The notes under the pieces are model-generated. The model was not told the DNA's origin, searched no databases, and saw nothing but the letters and a program-made list of their open reading frames with translations. The position numbers and the translations under genes were made by a program. A DNA stretch of 64,000 nt from NCBI GenBank assembly GCA_016212515.1, contig JACRFZ010000020.1, positions 99,241-163,240 on the forward strand, read 5' to 3'. This DNA is from Candidatus Melainabacteria bacterium. GTDB taxonomy: Bacteria > Cyanobacteriota > Vampirovibrionia > Obscuribacterales > Obscuribacteraceae. Shown piece by piece: positions 29,201 to 38,335 of this stretch (its first letter is position 1; every line of letters begins with the position of its first letter).

Positions 29201-29446
29201 CTTCTTGAGAGAGGGGAGGCGGCCATCGCCCGGGCCGACAAGAAGGCGCTGAAAGCCGTTACCCATGAATTGAAGGGTACTTGCAAATCACTTTACGCAA
29301 ATGATCTGGGCAAGCAAAGTGAAACACTAGATCTGTTTTTGGCCGCTGCTGAAGCTGACCCTTCCTGGTCCACTGTGCAAGAACATTTTCAGACCCTGAA
29401 AGAAAGCTTTCAAGCCTACAGGCAACACTGGTCGGCTGGAATTTAG
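23276..29446 (+). CDS. Giant Ser/Thr kinase, ATPase, GAF, hybrid histidine kinase
   Basis: A 2056-residue signalling protein. Domains in order: Ser/Thr protein kinase (about 20-285; catalytic HLDLCPAN with D141, then DFG), AAA ATPase (Walker A K350), a long TPR-like helical region (about 720-1320), GAF (about 1335-1500), a short coiled coil, HisKA with phospho-acceptor H1549 in SHEIRTP, HATPase (about 1650-1770), receiver with D1842 in [10 protein letters not shown], and HPt with H1997 in HELKG. This layout is known from cyanobacterial HstK-type kinases. HLD replaces HRD in the kinase loop. No membrane segment is seen, so it is cytosolic. It is a complete phosphorelay in one chain; the output regulator is not nearby. 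Confidence 0.93.
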   Translation: MNSLLSDEASNQNKYANLKLLHRGRKHLIFRAQRTSDNLPVVIKTLALAPASTALASDLKKEYERLKSLHLAGSARIIDFEQFQGKPALIMEDAGPINLEGYLLERRRQNSAPDLLTLLPLALSMTDCLNRIHRAGLLHLDLCPANFVLNDAVQPTGVTIVDFGAAHQANQTAAEPIDPISQDGTLAYLSPEQTGRMNQPMHFPSDLYSLGAIFYEMFTGNPPFPLQDPLELVHAHLSIAPVPPHQLNASVPEVLSQLVLKLLNKRPEDRYQSAYGLACDLERIINMQGLGEQIASFHLGLEDRPYGLQIPSRLYGREMETAALLQAFHNTIEEGRAELFLVGGYSGVGKTTLVNELYKPLIQEEGFFLSGKFDQYRTNVPFATFHQAFQGFIHYLLTKPDTIIEHWRNELEKALGQNAAVILNVIPELELLLGEKPTVPTLSTAEEQLRFDLTFSKFVSVFARSEKPMAIFLDDLQWADAASLRLIKNLVSEEGIGTLLIIGAYRDNEVGPEHPLSQMLKELAESEIAVNQVILKPLSEKQACALVADTLRCSELEAAPLSSLVYEKTNGNPFFTIQFLNTLYQEHLLFFDDGGRTWKWDLAQVEAQGYADNIVDLLLAKLLRLPAAVREILKLAACLGNKGDFRTLSILCQQDEAALIENIQPAIEQGLILNQSGIYKFLHDRVQQAAYSLIPEGERSQEHLRIGHLLLQHSKNEEVEERVFDIVNHLNLGKAHITDTEELLALAALNLVAGRRAKANTAYNFAIEIFEQGVSLLNEEFWKKEHQLCFNLLFDLAECNWMCGNFDQSVNLFANLLNHCQTKLEKARIYTMEIELYTGKTELNRAVERALEALLLFDIKLSAHPTREEVLKEYEKLWQVLGDRKIEELIALPLMSNEEIKATLDILQALYAAALCSDQNLFLLCACHIVTLSLKHGHCDASVMGYGFLGMGLARVFGKYDEAYRFGKLALKLVDDRGLTAYRDRINFIFGDTVNYWVNHLRTNLQYLYSCFESASRKGDITYAGYCCNHIVIDLLIWGIPLDEVYAQSEKYLAYCRSVKFDAPAEAIIGMQLFIQNMRGLTDSFTSFDGTIIEDNEPFDETIYESYITHYPQPIVICWYYITKLQARFMSGKYDEAIEAAKKAEPLLWSSLAHIQEPEYWYYYPLALAAQYDQELLRVGDADQCKQLKEKAVTIIAAHQEQLEQWAKACPDNFRNKHCLVKAELSRLEGHLLESERLYEEAIHSARENGFIQNEALSSELAARFYKGRGFETIANAYLKEAYRCYKQWGAHGKLRQLERQYPALRQDNPAVASLDLITVLRAAQAISKEVVLDNLLETLMRTVVEAAGAQSGILFLEQEGELYVRAKAYIKAEEFRSTNQEHRSIAVQIEELALKDGRDLPTALINYVRRTHETMVLNDACREGAGDSLGMLGNDPYFRQRGSRSVLCLPIVKQTKLVGILYLENNLASHLFTADRIDLMQLLSTQIVTALENGLLFAGIQKLNLELEQRVEERTAELAITNSELARAMEAAEAANRAKSSFVANVSHEIRTPMNAVIGMSDLLSNTALDAKQLDMIGTIRESSEILLGLIDDILDYSKIEAGKLELHLSDFNLKEVLQSCTNLLRQKAAQKGLTIESLVEEEIPSMVCGDPARLRQILINLLTNAVKFTEKGTIRIAAKLEKQTAEELLLYISVSDSGIGMDEQTLGQLFQPFTQADNSVTRRYGGTGLGLSICKRLANLMGGDIGVTSKLREGSTFWFTIKLKAGKSQKASLIRPTVHPLSQSGSNNLPPVLVVEDNQVNQKLALMQLNSLGLDGVTVNNGREAVKAYEENRYSLILMDCQMPEMDGFEATREIRRFESKHGGKVHVPIVAMTAQAMAQDMEECLAAGMDAFVSKPVTLNSLQAVLSDWLPQAVEKPREAQYLPQAICDEEITDLNQRARRDFRAGYECLQELLGKESTDQLFEKFITSAESLLERGEAAIARADKKALKAVTHELKGTCKSLYANDLGKQSETLDLFLAAAEADPSWSTVQEHFQTLKESFQAYRQHWSAGI

Positions 29447-30558
29447 GCGTTTGATTTATCGTCCTTCGGCAGAGACGGCTGAGCCGTCTTGATGGCCGGG
29501 CTTTTCTCTGTAACCGGCAGTTTGACGGTAAAAGTAGAACCTTTGTTGAGTTCGCTTTCCAACTCAATGCTGCCGCCGTGAGCCTTGATTATGGTGAGGG
29601 CAATTGCCAGGCCCAGACCTGTGCCGCCTCCGTACAAGCGGCTACGGGTGCGAGATCTTTCCACCCGATAGAAGCGATCGAAGATACGCTGCTGATCGGC
29701 CGGAGCAATACCAATGCCGGTATCAATGACCCGAATGATGGCCTGGTTATCAGTGGAGCGCAATGTGACGGTCACCTTACCGCCGGCCTGAGTAGCCTTG
29801 ATGGCATTGTTGGTCAAGTTGAGAAAGACCTGCTTCAATCTGTCGGCATCGGCATAAACCCAGATCGAAGACTGCGGCAGAATGAACTGAATCTCTATTT
29901 GCTCGGGAGCAATAACGGTAACAGTGTCTTCCACACTGGCCATCACTTCGCGCATGTCAACCACTTCTTGCTGGTTGATGATCGCCTGACCGGCATCGGC
30001 ACGCGCCAACTGCAGAAGGTCTGAAACAAGACGAATCAGCCGTCCGCTCTCATCGGATATCGTCTGAAGTGCCTCACCAAGAAGGTTGGCGTCGATGTTC
30101 GACCCACGGCGTAAGAGCAGTTTGGTATAGCCTTGAATGGAAGTCAGGGGGGTACGCAGTTCGTGAGAGGCATCGGCCACGAACTGGCACTGGATGTTAA
30201 GTGACTCTTCCAGACGATTCAATAGTTTATTGAAAGCGCGACGCAACTCCAGTGTCTCGACAGGCTCATGGGTGTCGACCTCCAGACGCTGGCGCAAATC
30301 CATAGAGGCCAGCTTGGTAGTGGCCGCCAGGAGCTGAGTGAGCGGGCGCAATATCAAATCGGCGAGGAACCAATTGATGCCCAAAAGAATAAGTAAAAGA
30401 GGAATATAGAAAGGAACGAAGCGAAAGAATTCCTGGGGTGGAGCACCGGAGACACTGAAGACTATGACATGGCAAATAATGATCGGCAGAACCCCTGACA
30501 TGGTCATAAACATGGCCAGTCTTGCCTTCATTGATTTGGACCATTCAGACTTTTCCAA
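29443..30558 (-). CDS. Membrane sensor histidine kinase
   Basis: A 371-residue class I histidine kinase with two membrane helices (about 12-35 and 48-70) separated by a very short outside loop, then HAMP (about 72-125), HisKA with [14 protein letters not shown] and an HATPase ending [13 protein letters not shown]. The short loop means it probably senses membrane or cytoplasmic state instead of a large periplasmic ligand. No response regulator is adjacent. Its stop overlaps the stop of the hybrid kinase by four bases in convergent orientation. It lies 80 bases after the inositol-phosphatase gene on the same strand. Confidence 0.93.
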   Translation of the reverse strand: MEKSEWSKSMKARLAMFMTMSGVLPIIICHVIVFSVSGAPPQEFFRFVPFYIPLLLILLGINWFLADLILRPLTQLLAATTKLASMDLRQRLEVDTHEPVETLELRRAFNKLLNRLEESLNIQCQFVADASHELRTPLTSIQGYTKLLLRRGSNIDANLLGEALQTISDESGRLIRLVSDLLQLARADAGQAIINQQEVVDMREVMASVEDTVTVIAPEQIEIQFILPQSSIWVYADADRLKQVFLNLTNNAIKATQAGGKVTVTLRSTDNQAIIRVIDTGIGIAPADQQRIFDRFYRVERSRTRSRLYGGGTGLGLAIALTIIKAHGGSIELESELNKGSTFTVKLPVTEKSPAIKTAQPSLPKDDKSNA

Positions 30559-30638
30559 GGCCTACCTATCGAGTAACCATACGCTTGCGAACACGGAAAG
30601 ACACTGCTCTATTTTGAACTATTTTAAGCCTCTGCTCG

Positions 30639-31445
30639 TCAACCAATTTTGCCGACCCCGACTTGATCATACTTATTGACTTCGTCGTAAAAAATTCTCT
30701 TGAATTCTGGCATCAACGCCTGGTTGGTGACAAGACAGGAGCCGGTATAAATGGAAGAACCTCCGGCAAGGTCGAAATAGGCCCCACCGGCTTCCTCTAC
30801 CAGGATCTTCATTGGAGCCAGGTCCCAGGGCTTCACACCCACCTCCAGCATGGCCTCGGCCCGTCCTTCAAAAACTAGAGAAAAACCCAGATAGTCGCCA
30901 AAACCCCTCTGCCTATCGGTGACGGAGACACAATGAGTGAGTGCCGGCCAGAGGCCTAATTCCAGAATACGATTGGGTCCGCCGAAATTGAATAAGGACC
31001 GCTCCAAACTGTCCACCGAGGAGACCCGAATTTGTCGGTTACCCTTGAAAGCCCCCTGACCTCGCACGGCATAAAAACTCTCCTGCATAGCCGGAGCATG
31101 CACCAGGCCAAGCACAACGTCCTCTTCCACTTCCAGAGCAAGGAGAGTGGACCAGATCGGAATGCCCCGCGCGTAGTTGAAAGTACCGTCGATGGGATCA
31201 ATGATCCAGGTGCGCTCCCGTTTGCGCATCTCGCCTTCTTCTTCTCCGAAGATGCCATCCTGAGGGAAATGCTCGGCCAGTTCGGTGCGAATATAACGCT
31301 CTACTTCTTTATCGGCCCTGGTAACGGGCGAGCCGTCATCTTTGGTATCAACCTCGATACCGATGTCAAAATATTGCATTGCTATTTCACCGGCACGTGC
31401 CACTACACGTCGGGCGAAAGAAAGCTCATTGGCAAAAGAAGTCAT
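30639..31445 (-). CDS. Inositol monophosphatase family phosphatase
   Basis: A 268-residue Mg-dependent, Li-sensitive phosphatase family member. The metal site is visible as GEEEGE, then DPIDGTFNYARG, and WDLAPMKILVEEAGG near the C-terminus. Related enzymes act on inositol phosphate, histidinol phosphate, PAP or fructose bisphosphate, and the substrate cannot be fixed here; the length and N-terminus (FARRVVARAGEIAMQYF) are compatible with histidinol-phosphatase-type members. I chose the ATG at 31445 because the 25 residues added by a start at 31520 have no family counterpart. Cytosolic. Confidence 0.92.
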   Translation of the reverse strand: MTSFANELSFARRVVARAGEIAMQYFDIGIEVDTKDDGSPVTRADKEVERYIRTELAEHFPQDGIFGEEEGEMRKRERTWIIDPIDGTFNYARGIPIWSTLLALEVEEDVVLGLVHAPAMQESFYAVRGQGAFKGNRQIRVSSVDSLERSLFNFGGPNRILELGLWPALTHCVSVTDRQRGFGDYLGFSLVFEGRAEAMLEVGVKPWDLAPMKILVEEAGGAYFDLAGGSSIYTGSCLVTNQALMPEFKRIFYDEVNKYDQVGVGKIG

Positions 31446-31563
31446 TGATCGAAAAGAATCCAATTGAAAGCGGCTGACCAATGATAACCCGCGCCGGTCA
31501 GCCCAAAGAGCATATATCAAGAACTAGAAAAAAAGCTTGAAACAAACCCGAAAATTAGACGAA

Positions 31564-31595
31564 AACTCCCGGCGGCCCTAAAGCCGACGGGAGTT
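31564..31595 (-). terminator. Terminator after the SLH protein gene
   Basis: A hairpin with a 13-position stem (AACTCCCG, one mismatch, CGGC) and a 6-base loop. Read on the minus strand it is followed by a TTTTCG tail. It lies 43 bases past the SLH gene stop. Confidence 0.7.
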
Positions 31596-31637
31596 CCGCG
31601 TAGATCAGGTCAGGTCCAAGCTCTCGCTGGGAGATTT

Positions 31638-32201
31638 TTAGAACAGGTATTCGTAGATGGCTCTAGCGCCACGACCAACACCGACACCTATGTCACGCAC
31701 ATCAATGAATGTGCCTTTGACCAGGCGCTCCCAAATGAATCCTTTCTGTCTTTCAGCGTATGCCAAGCGCATATCTTGCTCAGCATTCTTTTCTTCAACA
31801 GCTTTCATACGAGCTTCCAGACTGTCGACACGTGCTTTCAGTTGGTTGAGTTCACCACGGAACTCTTCCAGAAGAGCAGCAAACTTTTCGAGGTCAGCTT
31901 TATCGGCTTTCTTCGCAAGGCGCTCTTGAATGCACTGTTCGTATTTGTAGAGAGCAGCTGCCAATTCAAAACGTGTTGTGGATTTCTGACCACGGTATGT
32001 TCTGTCTGGATAGCCAACCAGTACGTGGCATTCGCCATTTACCAGTTCTTTGAGGGCATTGTAAGCCCACTCGTTACCCACTACGTCTGTCAACTCGCTG
32101 ATATTCGTAGCCCCTTGAGCATTCGCGCTATTTGCGTTGATCAAGGTGCTCGCACTTACAGCAACGAGTGCAGTAAGAAAGGTTGCAAACCCCTTTTTCA
32201 T
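31638..32201 (-). CDS. Short secreted SLH-domain protein with coiled coil
   Basis: A 187-residue exported protein: signal peptide (KKGFATFLTALVAVSASTL to about 27), one SLH domain (about 32-90, with NEWAYNAL and GYPDRTYRG and TRFELAAALY), then a coiled coil (about 95-145, KADLEKF to VDSLEARMKAVEEK) and a short C-terminal tail. This is the N-terminal layout of cyanobacterial SLH/OprB porins, where SLH contacts peptidoglycan, but the porin barrel is missing. The ATG at 32201 has AAGGAG about 11 bases upstream; the GTG at 32213 would abut that site. It could be an envelope tether working as a trimer with a separate barrel. Confidence 0.88.
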   Translation of the reverse strand: MKKGFATFLTALVAVSASTLINANSANAQGATNISELTDVVGNEWAYNALKELVNGECHVLVGYPDRTYRGQKSTTRFELAAALYKYEQCIQERLAKKADKADLEKFAALLEEFRGELNQLKARVDSLEARMKAVEEKNAEQDMRLAYAERQKGFIWERLVKGTFIDVRDIGVGVGRGARAIYEYLF

Positions 32202-32764
32202 AATAGTAATCACTCCTTCAGCAATGACCTGACTCTAACGTTCGCCATCATAGCTTAAATATTCCAGGCGTTAGTAGTAGTAAAACCTAGAAAAACGTCC
32301 GGGCAAAATAATAGCTCATCAAAAGCCGCATCTACTGGCGCATTCAGGCTTATTAAATCAATCTAATAATTTACATTCGGATCGCCCAAAATATATCTGA
32401 TCGAAATCCCGAAAGGCTGATAATACTTACCTTCTTGGCATCAAAAGTCTCGGAACTCAGTCCTGTTACAGCTCTTGGAAGTGCCACCATTTCAATCATT
32501 GCATTATCGGAAACAGTTATCAGAAGCGGCTGCAAAGAGAATCGTGTTACTTCGATTTACTTGCACGACAAGGAAAACATATTCGTAAACATGACGCTGA
32601 AGTCAGCAAGAGAAGCACCGGTATTCAAGAGATTGCGCCGAAAAAGCTCTCCTTATATGTAGTTACGCAGCCCCGTACTTCTCAAGTCAAGATAAAGAAT
32701 TTGTCCGGTGAACAAATGGCAAATTGTGAGCGCGCCGAGAGCCGCCATCATCTAAAATAAGCCT
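32202..32764. other. Intergenic region with no supported gene
   Basis: About 560 bases, more AT-rich than the surroundings, between the divergent SLH and gatD genes. The minus-strand side contains TATGAT at a plausible -10 place for the SLH gene, with no good -35. Short frames inside lack ribosome sites and family resemblance. It could hold regulatory sequence or a small RNA; I see no defined structure. Confidence 0.5.
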
Positions 32765-33535
32765 TTGCCTGCCGCAACATTGCCGCGGCGCTTCACCATA
32801 TATAGTGCGGGGTCCGAATTGGAGCTGAGAATCGCCCACCTTTATGCTCATTTCCTCAATATCTACGGAGATAGAGGAAACATCATTGCCTTGAGCCAGA
32901 GGGCCCGCTGGCGCCAGATGGAAGTCAAGGTCGATGCCATCGACCTTGGACAGGATATCGATCCGGACTATTACGACTTCTACTTCGTGGGAGGCGGTCA
33001 GGACAAACAGCAGATTGTCATTGCCGAAGATTTGCGCAAGAAAGAAAAGCAAATCAAGGAAGCCATCGGCAATGGTGCTGTAATACTCTCCGTATGTGGT
33101 GGCTACCAGTTACTTGGGCACTATTACAAGCCACACGAAGGACCGGAACTAAAGGGTATTTCCCTGGTTGACGCCTACACGGTGGCCGGTAACCGCCGCA
33201 TGATCGGCAACGTACTCGTCAAAAGGGATGATGCCACCACTCTTGTCGGCTTTGAAAATCACAGCGGCAAAACCTTCCTGGGCAAAGGCGTGAACGCTCT
33301 GGGTAAAGCCATTGTCGGCAACGGCAACAACGGTGAAGACAAACTGGAGGGGCTGGCCCAGGGCACCGTCTATGGTACTTATTTGCACGGCTCCTTGCTG
33401 CCGAAAAATCCAGCTTTTGCCGATCAACTCTTGAGCCAGGCCCTGGCCAGACGCTATGGCGCCCAGCATTTACAGCCTCTCGATGATCACTTCGAGAACC
33501 AGGCTCACAAACGAGCCATGACCCTTCCCGCTTGA
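32765..33535 (+). CDS. gatD: GatD-like glutamine amidotransferase (lipid II amidation)
   Basis: A CobQ/CobB-type class I glutamine amidotransferase of about 238-256 residues, closest in layout to GatD. GatD supplies ammonia to MurT for converting lipid II D-glutamate to isoglutamine. Visible are RIAHLYAHFLNIYGDRGNI, the nucleophile in SVCGGYQLLG, and the histidine in TYLHGSLLPKNP. The TTG at 32765 gives a long N-terminus; the TTG at 32819, just before LELRIAHLY, matches the usual GatD start better. No murT is adjacent, which is unusual because the two genes are normally paired. The gene overlaps the next glycosyltransferase by 4 bases. Confidence 0.88.
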   Translation: MPAATLPRRFTIYSAGSELELRIAHLYAHFLNIYGDRGNIIALSQRARWRQMEVKVDAIDLGQDIDPDYYDFYFVGGGQDKQQIVIAEDLRKKEKQIKEAIGNGAVILSVCGGYQLLGHYYKPHEGPELKGISLVDAYTVAGNRRMIGNVLVKRDDATTLVGFENHSGKTFLGKGVNALGKAIVGNGNNGEDKLEGLAQGTVYGTYLHGSLLPKNPAFADQLLSQALARRYGAQHLQPLDDHFENQAHKRAMTLPA

Positions 33536-34245
33536 GAATCCCAGTGAAAACAATTTCCATCCTCATCCCCGTATTCAACGAAGAAAAGACCCTGGTTACA
33601 GTTCTGGACATGGTGGCCAATGCCGACACCCTGGGACTGACCAAAGAACTTATAATCGTTGATGACGGCTCTTCCGACCGCACCAGGGAAATACTGGCCG
33701 GTCTCGATGCTGAAAAGTACCACGCCAAGATCTACTATCACGAAAAGAACCAGGGCAAGGGTGCAGCACTGCGCACGGCGCAAGGTCATGCCGAAGGCGA
33801 CTTGATTATGATTCAAGACGCCGACCTGGAATACGACCCGAAGGAGTATCCGGAGCTTCTCAAACCAATTCTGGAAGGACGCGCTGATGTGGTGTACGGC
33901 TCCCGTCTTTGTGGCGGTAAACCAATTCGCGCCTTCAAGATCACCCACTTATTGGGCAATAAATTCCTCAGCCTGGTCACAAACATTCTCTATAACGCCA
34001 CCCTGACGGACATGGAGACCTGCTACAAGGTCTTCAAAAAGGAAGTCTTCAAAAAGGTCAAAATCAAGTGCGACCGCTTCGACTTCGAGCCTGAAATTAC
34101 GGCAAAAGTCTTGAAACAGGGGGTGCGCCTCTATGAACTGCCCATTTCCTATTATGGTCGCGATTACGACGAAGGCAAGAAAATAACCTGGAAAGACGGT
34201 ATATGGGCAATTTGCGCCTTGATTAGATTCCGTTTCAGCGACTGA
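33532..34245 (+). CDS. Family 2 glycosyltransferase, polyprenyl-phosphate type
   Basis: A 237-residue GT2 enzyme similar to dolichyl/undecaprenyl-phosphate sugar transferases. Visible are ISILIPVFNEEKTL at the N-terminus, DDGSSDRT, the DxD-like QDADLEYDP, and the acceptor-side segment with DMETCYKVF. There is no C-terminal membrane domain, so it is a soluble or peripheral enzyme at the inner membrane face. TTG at 33532 overlaps the gatD stop by 4 bases; GTG at 33544 is an alternative start. Translational coupling to gatD suggests a shared role in cell-envelope precursors; this is inference. Confidence 0.93.
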   Translation: MRIPVKTISILIPVFNEEKTLVTVLDMVANADTLGLTKELIIVDDGSSDRTREILAGLDAEKYHAKIYYHEKNQGKGAALRTAQGHAEGDLIMIQDADLEYDPKEYPELLKPILEGRADVVYGSRLCGGKPIRAFKITHLLGNKFLSLVTNILYNATLTDMETCYKVFKKEVFKKVKIKCDRFDFEPEITAKVLKQGVRLYELPISYYGRDYDEGKKITWKDGIWAICALIRFRFSD

Positions 34246-34341
34246 AACTGTTGGCTAGCAACTTGTGGAAGGTCCGCCAAAAGGTTATCCTCCGCTAATG
34301 AAATATTTGGTGCATCCCACCCCTTACCAAGTTGAACCCCG

Positions 34342-34926
34342 ATGAACATGAATAAATTTTCTTTGCTGCGCAGCCTCACCATGCGCCCCGCCAAACTAGT
34401 GTTGTGCCTGATTGTAAGCCTGGCCTGGATTTCAGACCCAGCGCAAGCCCAGAGCTATAACTATCGAATCGGAGACACCCGGGTCCAGGCTGGTCACAAC
34501 GGGCTGGCCGGTCATTCCAGTACTTATATAACCAGCGGCACCTTAAGCCGTTCGGCCCAGGCTGCCGTACTGCCCATGCCGCCCCAGATCGGCGGTCAGG
34601 GAGTGTGCGGCATGACCCCCGGCGTATCAGCCAACCCCATGGGTCTGCAGAGCGCCCGCATGGGTTCCACAGTGGGCATGGCCGGCGACTACATGCGTTC
34701 CGACCTCAATCCCAACTGGTCCATCACCCAGAGACAACAAGCCCAGCAAGGCCAGTACCGCCAGCAACAGTACCAGATCAGGCAGCCGGTACTGCGCCAG
34801 GCACCGCCGCCAAACTACACCACCTACGGCACAGCCACCGGACAAAACAACTACCACAGCTCCGGCGTACCCGCTAGCGGAGGCGCCAGCTACGGTTCCG
34901 GCTCCAGCGGCTATAAAGGCTACTAA
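34342..34926 (+). CDS. Secreted low-complexity protein, unknown
   Basis: A 194-residue protein with a signal peptide (LVLCLIVSLAWISDPAQAQ, cleavage near 38). The mature part has no family I know: a Gly/Met/Ser-rich middle, a Gln-rich stretch (QRQQAQQGQYRQQQYQ region, about 130-150), and a Gly/Ser/Tyr-rich C-terminus ending GSGSSGYKGY. It probably lies in the periplasm or outside the cell and is largely disordered. The start is the first of two nearby ATG codons. No co-transcribed partner is clear. Confidence 0.6.
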   Translation: MNMNKFSLLRSLTMRPAKLVLCLIVSLAWISDPAQAQSYNYRIGDTRVQAGHNGLAGHSSTYITSGTLSRSAQAAVLPMPPQIGGQGVCGMTPGVSANPMGLQSARMGSTVGMAGDYMRSDLNPNWSITQRQQAQQGQYRQQQYQIRQPVLRQAPPPNYTTYGTATGQNNYHSSGVPASGGASYGSGSSGYKGY

Positions 34927-34989
34927 ATCTCTCAGGTCTTCCTGCTAGACTTAGCCCGTTAATGAGTGCACTCTCGGGCAAGTTCTCAA

Positions 34990-36192
34990 ATGAATAGTCA
35001 AGTAAAAAGAGTTGTTGTGATTGGCGGCGCCGGCGCCATGGGTCACGTAGTGGTTCGCGACCTCCTGGATAACCCGGAGCTCGAAGTAGTCATCGCCGAT
35101 TACGACCGGGAAAAGGCGGATGCCCTGGCTGATACCCTCAACTCCAAGCTGAAAACCACGCGAGTACGGGGCGATTTTACCGACATAACCAACAAGCCGG
35201 TCATGGTCAAAGGTTTGAAAAACGCCGCCTGCGTCATCAATTCCACCCCCTACTACCATAATGTCAATGTCATGGAAGCCGCCCTTGAAGCCGGCTGCCA
35301 TTACGTGGACCTGGGCGGACTTTTTCATGTCAGCAAAGAACAACTCAAATTGCACGAACGCTTTGTCGAGAAAGGTCTGACGGCTGTTATCGGCATGGGC
35401 GCTGCGCCGGGCATGACCAATATCATGGCCGCAAAAGCCCAGGAAAACATGGAAAGTGTAGAAGCAATCGACATCTATGTCGGTTCCATCGACAATACCA
35501 AAAGCAGCCACCCCTTCCTGCCGCCTTACTCCATCGAAACTCTCATCGATGAATACACCATGCCGCCCATGGTCTTCGACGGCGACTACAAAGAAATGCC
35601 GCCCCTCTCAGGGGCCGTCATCGTAGACTTTCCCGAGCCGGTCGGCAAGCAAGAAGCTATCTACACCCTGCACTCGGAAGTTCTCACTTTGCCCCAGACT
35701 TACAAAGAAAAGGGCATCAAGAACTGCACCTTCAGATTGGGACTGCCTCTGGAGTTCCATGAAAAAATCAAGTTCCTGATGTCGCTTGGCTTTGGCTCCC
35801 GGGAAAAACTCAACACCAGAGAAGGTGACTTTACCCCCCGTAAGATTCTGGCCGCCATGTTAAGCAGCTTCCCGACGCCTGAGAGTGAGCCGGACGACTG
35901 CGAGGTAGTGCGCGTTGATGTGCGAGGCATGATGGACGGCAAGCCGACTCTCTGCCGCCTGGAGACAACCGTATACAGCGTTAAGCGCTGGCACGAAGGC
36001 ATCTCATGCGGCGCCCTCGATACCGGTGTACCACCATCGATAGTGGCGCAGATGCTGGTCGCCGATGAGATCATTTCCACAGGCGTCCTGGCCCCGGAAG
36101 TAGCCGTGCCTGCCGGTGCCTTTTTTGCAGAACTGGCCAGGCGCGACATTCACATGAAGCGCATCACCCAGGAAGATCTGAGCCAAGCCTAA
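34990..36192 (+). CDS. Saccharopine dehydrogenase family oxidoreductase
   Basis: A 400-residue NAD(P)-dependent oxidoreductase of the saccharopine dehydrogenase family. The Rossmann motif is VVVIGGAGAMGHVVVRDL at the N-terminus; a catalytic-domain insert follows (about 125-350). Family members act on saccharopine, carboxynorspermidine or related imino acids, and the substrate is not evident here. The ATG at 34990 places the Rossmann strand a few residues from the start; a GTG at 34966 would add 8 residues. The stop overlaps the convergent fabD stop by 4 bases. No lysine-pathway gene is adjacent. Confidence 0.9.
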   Translation: MNSQVKRVVVIGGAGAMGHVVVRDLLDNPELEVVIADYDREKADALADTLNSKLKTTRVRGDFTDITNKPVMVKGLKNAACVINSTPYYHNVNVMEAALEAGCHYVDLGGLFHVSKEQLKLHERFVEKGLTAVIGMGAAPGMTNIMAAKAQENMESVEAIDIYVGSIDNTKSSHPFLPPYSIETLIDEYTMPPMVFDGDYKEMPPLSGAVIVDFPEPVGKQEAIYTLHSEVLTLPQTYKEKGIKNCTFRLGLPLEFHEKIKFLMSLGFGSREKLNTREGDFTPRKILAAMLSSFPTPESEPDDCEVVRVDVRGMMDGKPTLCRLETTVYSVKRWHEGISCGALDTGVPPSIVAQMLVADEIISTGVLAPEVAVPAGAFFAELARRDIHMKRITQEDLSQA

Positions 36193-37157
36193 GGTACTGC
36201 AGCCGTTGTAAGGGCAGCGATTGTTTCTTTCAAACTGGCTTCGTCAAAAACATTGAAGAACTTGATCGAGCGATCGATCTTCTTCACCAGGCCGGTGAGC
36301 ACCTTACCTGGTCCGATTTCCACGATAGTATCAACGCCGTTTGCCGCCATAAATTCAACGGTGGCCGTCCAGCGCACAGCGCTTTCCATCTGCCTGGCAA
36401 GCTTTTCTTTCAAAACTTCCGGCTCCACGGAAGCACCGGCATCGAAGTTCTGCACCACTTGATACTTGGCTTTGCCGAAGGGCAGCTCTTTGAGAGCAGC
36501 GGCAAATTCCTTTGCCGCACCGCTCATCAAAGGTGAATGAAATGCACCACCCACCGGTAGCGGAATCGGCTTGCCGCCCCGTTCTTTAATGAGGGCACCG
36601 GCTCTGGCCACGGCATCGGGATTGCCGGAAATAACGAGTTGATCTTTGGTGTTGAAATTAGCCACCAGCACCACATGCTCGGTGCCGGACTTGCCTTCAG
36701 CCTGCAAAGACTGGGAGACTTCCTGGCAGAGCGCCTCCAACTTATCGCAATCCATGCCGAGCACCGCCGTCATGGCCCCCTTGGGACAGCTCTCCATGAG
36801 GGAGGCGCGCTTCTCCACAAGTTTAACGGTGTCTTTAAGACTCAAGACCGAAGCTACACACAAGGCCGTAAACTCACCCAGGGAATGACCGGCCACATAA
36901 TCAGGCTTGGGGCCGCCCAGTTTCTCGTAACAGGCAAAGGCCGCAAGGGAGGCCGCCAGAATTGTCGGTTGGGTATTGATGGTGCGTTTCAGTTCCGCTT
37001 CCGGTCCTTCAAAACAAAGAGTACTGAGGGAACGTCCGGCCGCTTCATCGATGGCAGCGAATGCTTCCTTCGCTTCCGGCAGGGCTTGATAGAGCGACTG
37101 CCCCATGCCCACGCTCTGCGAACCCTGACCTGGAAAAACACATGCCAGCTTACCCAT
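36189..37157 (-). CDS. fabD: FabD, malonyl-CoA:ACP transacylase
   Basis: FabD moves the malonyl group from CoA to acyl carrier protein for fatty acid synthesis. The 322-residue product has the usual length, with FPGQGSQ near the N-terminus, the catalytic serine in GHSLGEF, an arginine in ASLMESCPKG-type context, and the catalytic histidine in GAFHSPLM. It is the last gene of the minus-strand run yceD-rpmF-plsX-fabD, 24 bases after plsX. fabH, usually between plsX and fabD, is absent. Confidence 0.96.
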   Translation of the reverse strand: MGKLACVFPGQGSQSVGMGQSLYQALPEAKEAFAAIDEAAGRSLSTLCFEGPEAELKRTINTQPTILAASLAAFACYEKLGGPKPDYVAGHSLGEFTALCVASVLSLKDTVKLVEKRASLMESCPKGAMTAVLGMDCDKLEALCQEVSQSLQAEGKSGTEHVVLVANFNTKDQLVISGNPDAVARAGALIKERGGKPIPLPVGGAFHSPLMSGAAKEFAAALKELPFGKAKYQVVQNFDAGASVEPEVLKEKLARQMESAVRWTATVEFMAANGVDTIVEIGPGKVLTGLVKKIDRSIKFFNVFDEASLKETIAALTTAAVP

Positions 37158-37181
37158 TGAGCTATTCTCCTCTTCTACTTC

Positions 37182-38201
37182 TTAAAGCGTTACTTTCACT
37201 TCCGCAGCGGATCGAAAGCTTCTTTCAATTTTGCCTACCACATCGGCACGCACCATATCGCAGGCAACGCGAATGGCATTTTTCACAGCCGTATGCCTCG
37301 AGCCACCATGGGCGATGACACACACACCTTTCAAACCGACCAGGGGAGCGCCGCCGAATTCATCGGGATCAACTCTGGCTTTGAGAGCTTTGAATGCGGG
37401 TTTGGCGATGATACCGCCCATCTTGCCACGCATAGAACTCATCAGTTCCTGCCGGAGCATGTGATTGACCATCTTGGCTATGCCTTCCGCCGTCTTCAAT
37501 GAGACATTGCCGGTGAAGCCATCGGTAACTACCACGTCGACTTTACCCATAGGGTAGTCACGACCTTCTACAAAGCCGATAAAATTCAAATCATCACGAC
37601 CTTTGAGCAGGCTGTAGGCGGCCTGCACCAGATCGTTGCCCTTGGTCTCTTCGGCGCCGATATTGAGCACCCCGACCCGGGGCCGCTTGACGTTGTTGAG
37701 ACCGGAATAAAGAATGGAACCCATCAAACCGAACTGCACGAGCATATTGGCGTCGCAGTCAACGTTTGCACCGGCATCTACAACGATGCAGCGGTTGGGG
37801 TGAATAGTGGGCATCTGAGCGGCGATGGCACAGCGCAAAATATTGGGCAGCCGTCCGATAACAAAGGTAGCAGCCACAGCCGCCGCCCCGGTGGAACCAC
37901 AGGCCACCACGCAGTCGGCATCGCCCTGAGCCACCTGAGCCATGGCCTTCACTATGGACGAATCTTTCTTGCGCAGCACTGCCTTGCTGGGCTTCTCGTC
38001 CATGGCCACCACTTCCGAGGCAGCCACGATGGAAACATTCAAGCCCTGTATTTCATGGCGCTTGAGTTCGGTCTCGATGTCCTGGGGACGACCCACCAGT
38101 TGCACCGAAACCCCGTATTCGCGAGCGGCCAGCACAGCACCGTGCACGACCTCGCGGGGCGCGTAATCGCCACCCATCGCGTCTATGGCCACTCGAATCA
38201 T
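37182..38201 (-). CDS. plsX: PlsX, phosphate acyltransferase
   Basis: PlsX makes acyl-phosphate from acyl-ACP, the first step of the PlsX/PlsY route to phosphatidic acid, as a peripheral membrane enzyme. The 339-residue product starts with IRVAIDAMGGDYAPREVV, typical of the family, and has the normal length. The downstream segment ALVALKGV-like GGAPLVGLKGVCVIAHGGS is also conserved. It lies between rpmF (134 bases upstream) and fabD (24 bases downstream). Confidence 0.96.
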   Translation of the reverse strand: MIRVAIDAMGGDYAPREVVHGAVLAAREYGVSVQLVGRPQDIETELKRHEIQGLNVSIVAASEVVAMDEKPSKAVLRKKDSSIVKAMAQVAQGDADCVVACGSTGAAAVAATFVIGRLPNILRCAIAAQMPTIHPNRCIVVDAGANVDCDANMLVQFGLMGSILYSGLNNVKRPRVGVLNIGAEETKGNDLVQAAYSLLKGRDDLNFIGFVEGRDYPMGKVDVVVTDGFTGNVSLKTAEGIAKMVNHMLRQELMSSMRGKMGGIIAKPAFKALKARVDPDEFGGAPLVGLKGVCVIAHGGSRHTAVKNAIRVACDMVRADVVGKIERSFRSAAEVKVTL

Positions 38202-38335
38202 CTAAGACCCCAGCTGTCAGTCAACTGTGTGCTCTCTCTGCAAATATCCGCCAACGCCATCTTAGAGTCATGTAAGAAATCGCCGCTCTGGCATTTTCAT
38301 AGCCGGATCGGTGATTTGACTCTTTCTCGTAAGCC

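Noticed and set aside
32435..32662. 75-residue frame in the intergenic region
   Set aside because: TTG start, no ribosome site, no family resemblance.
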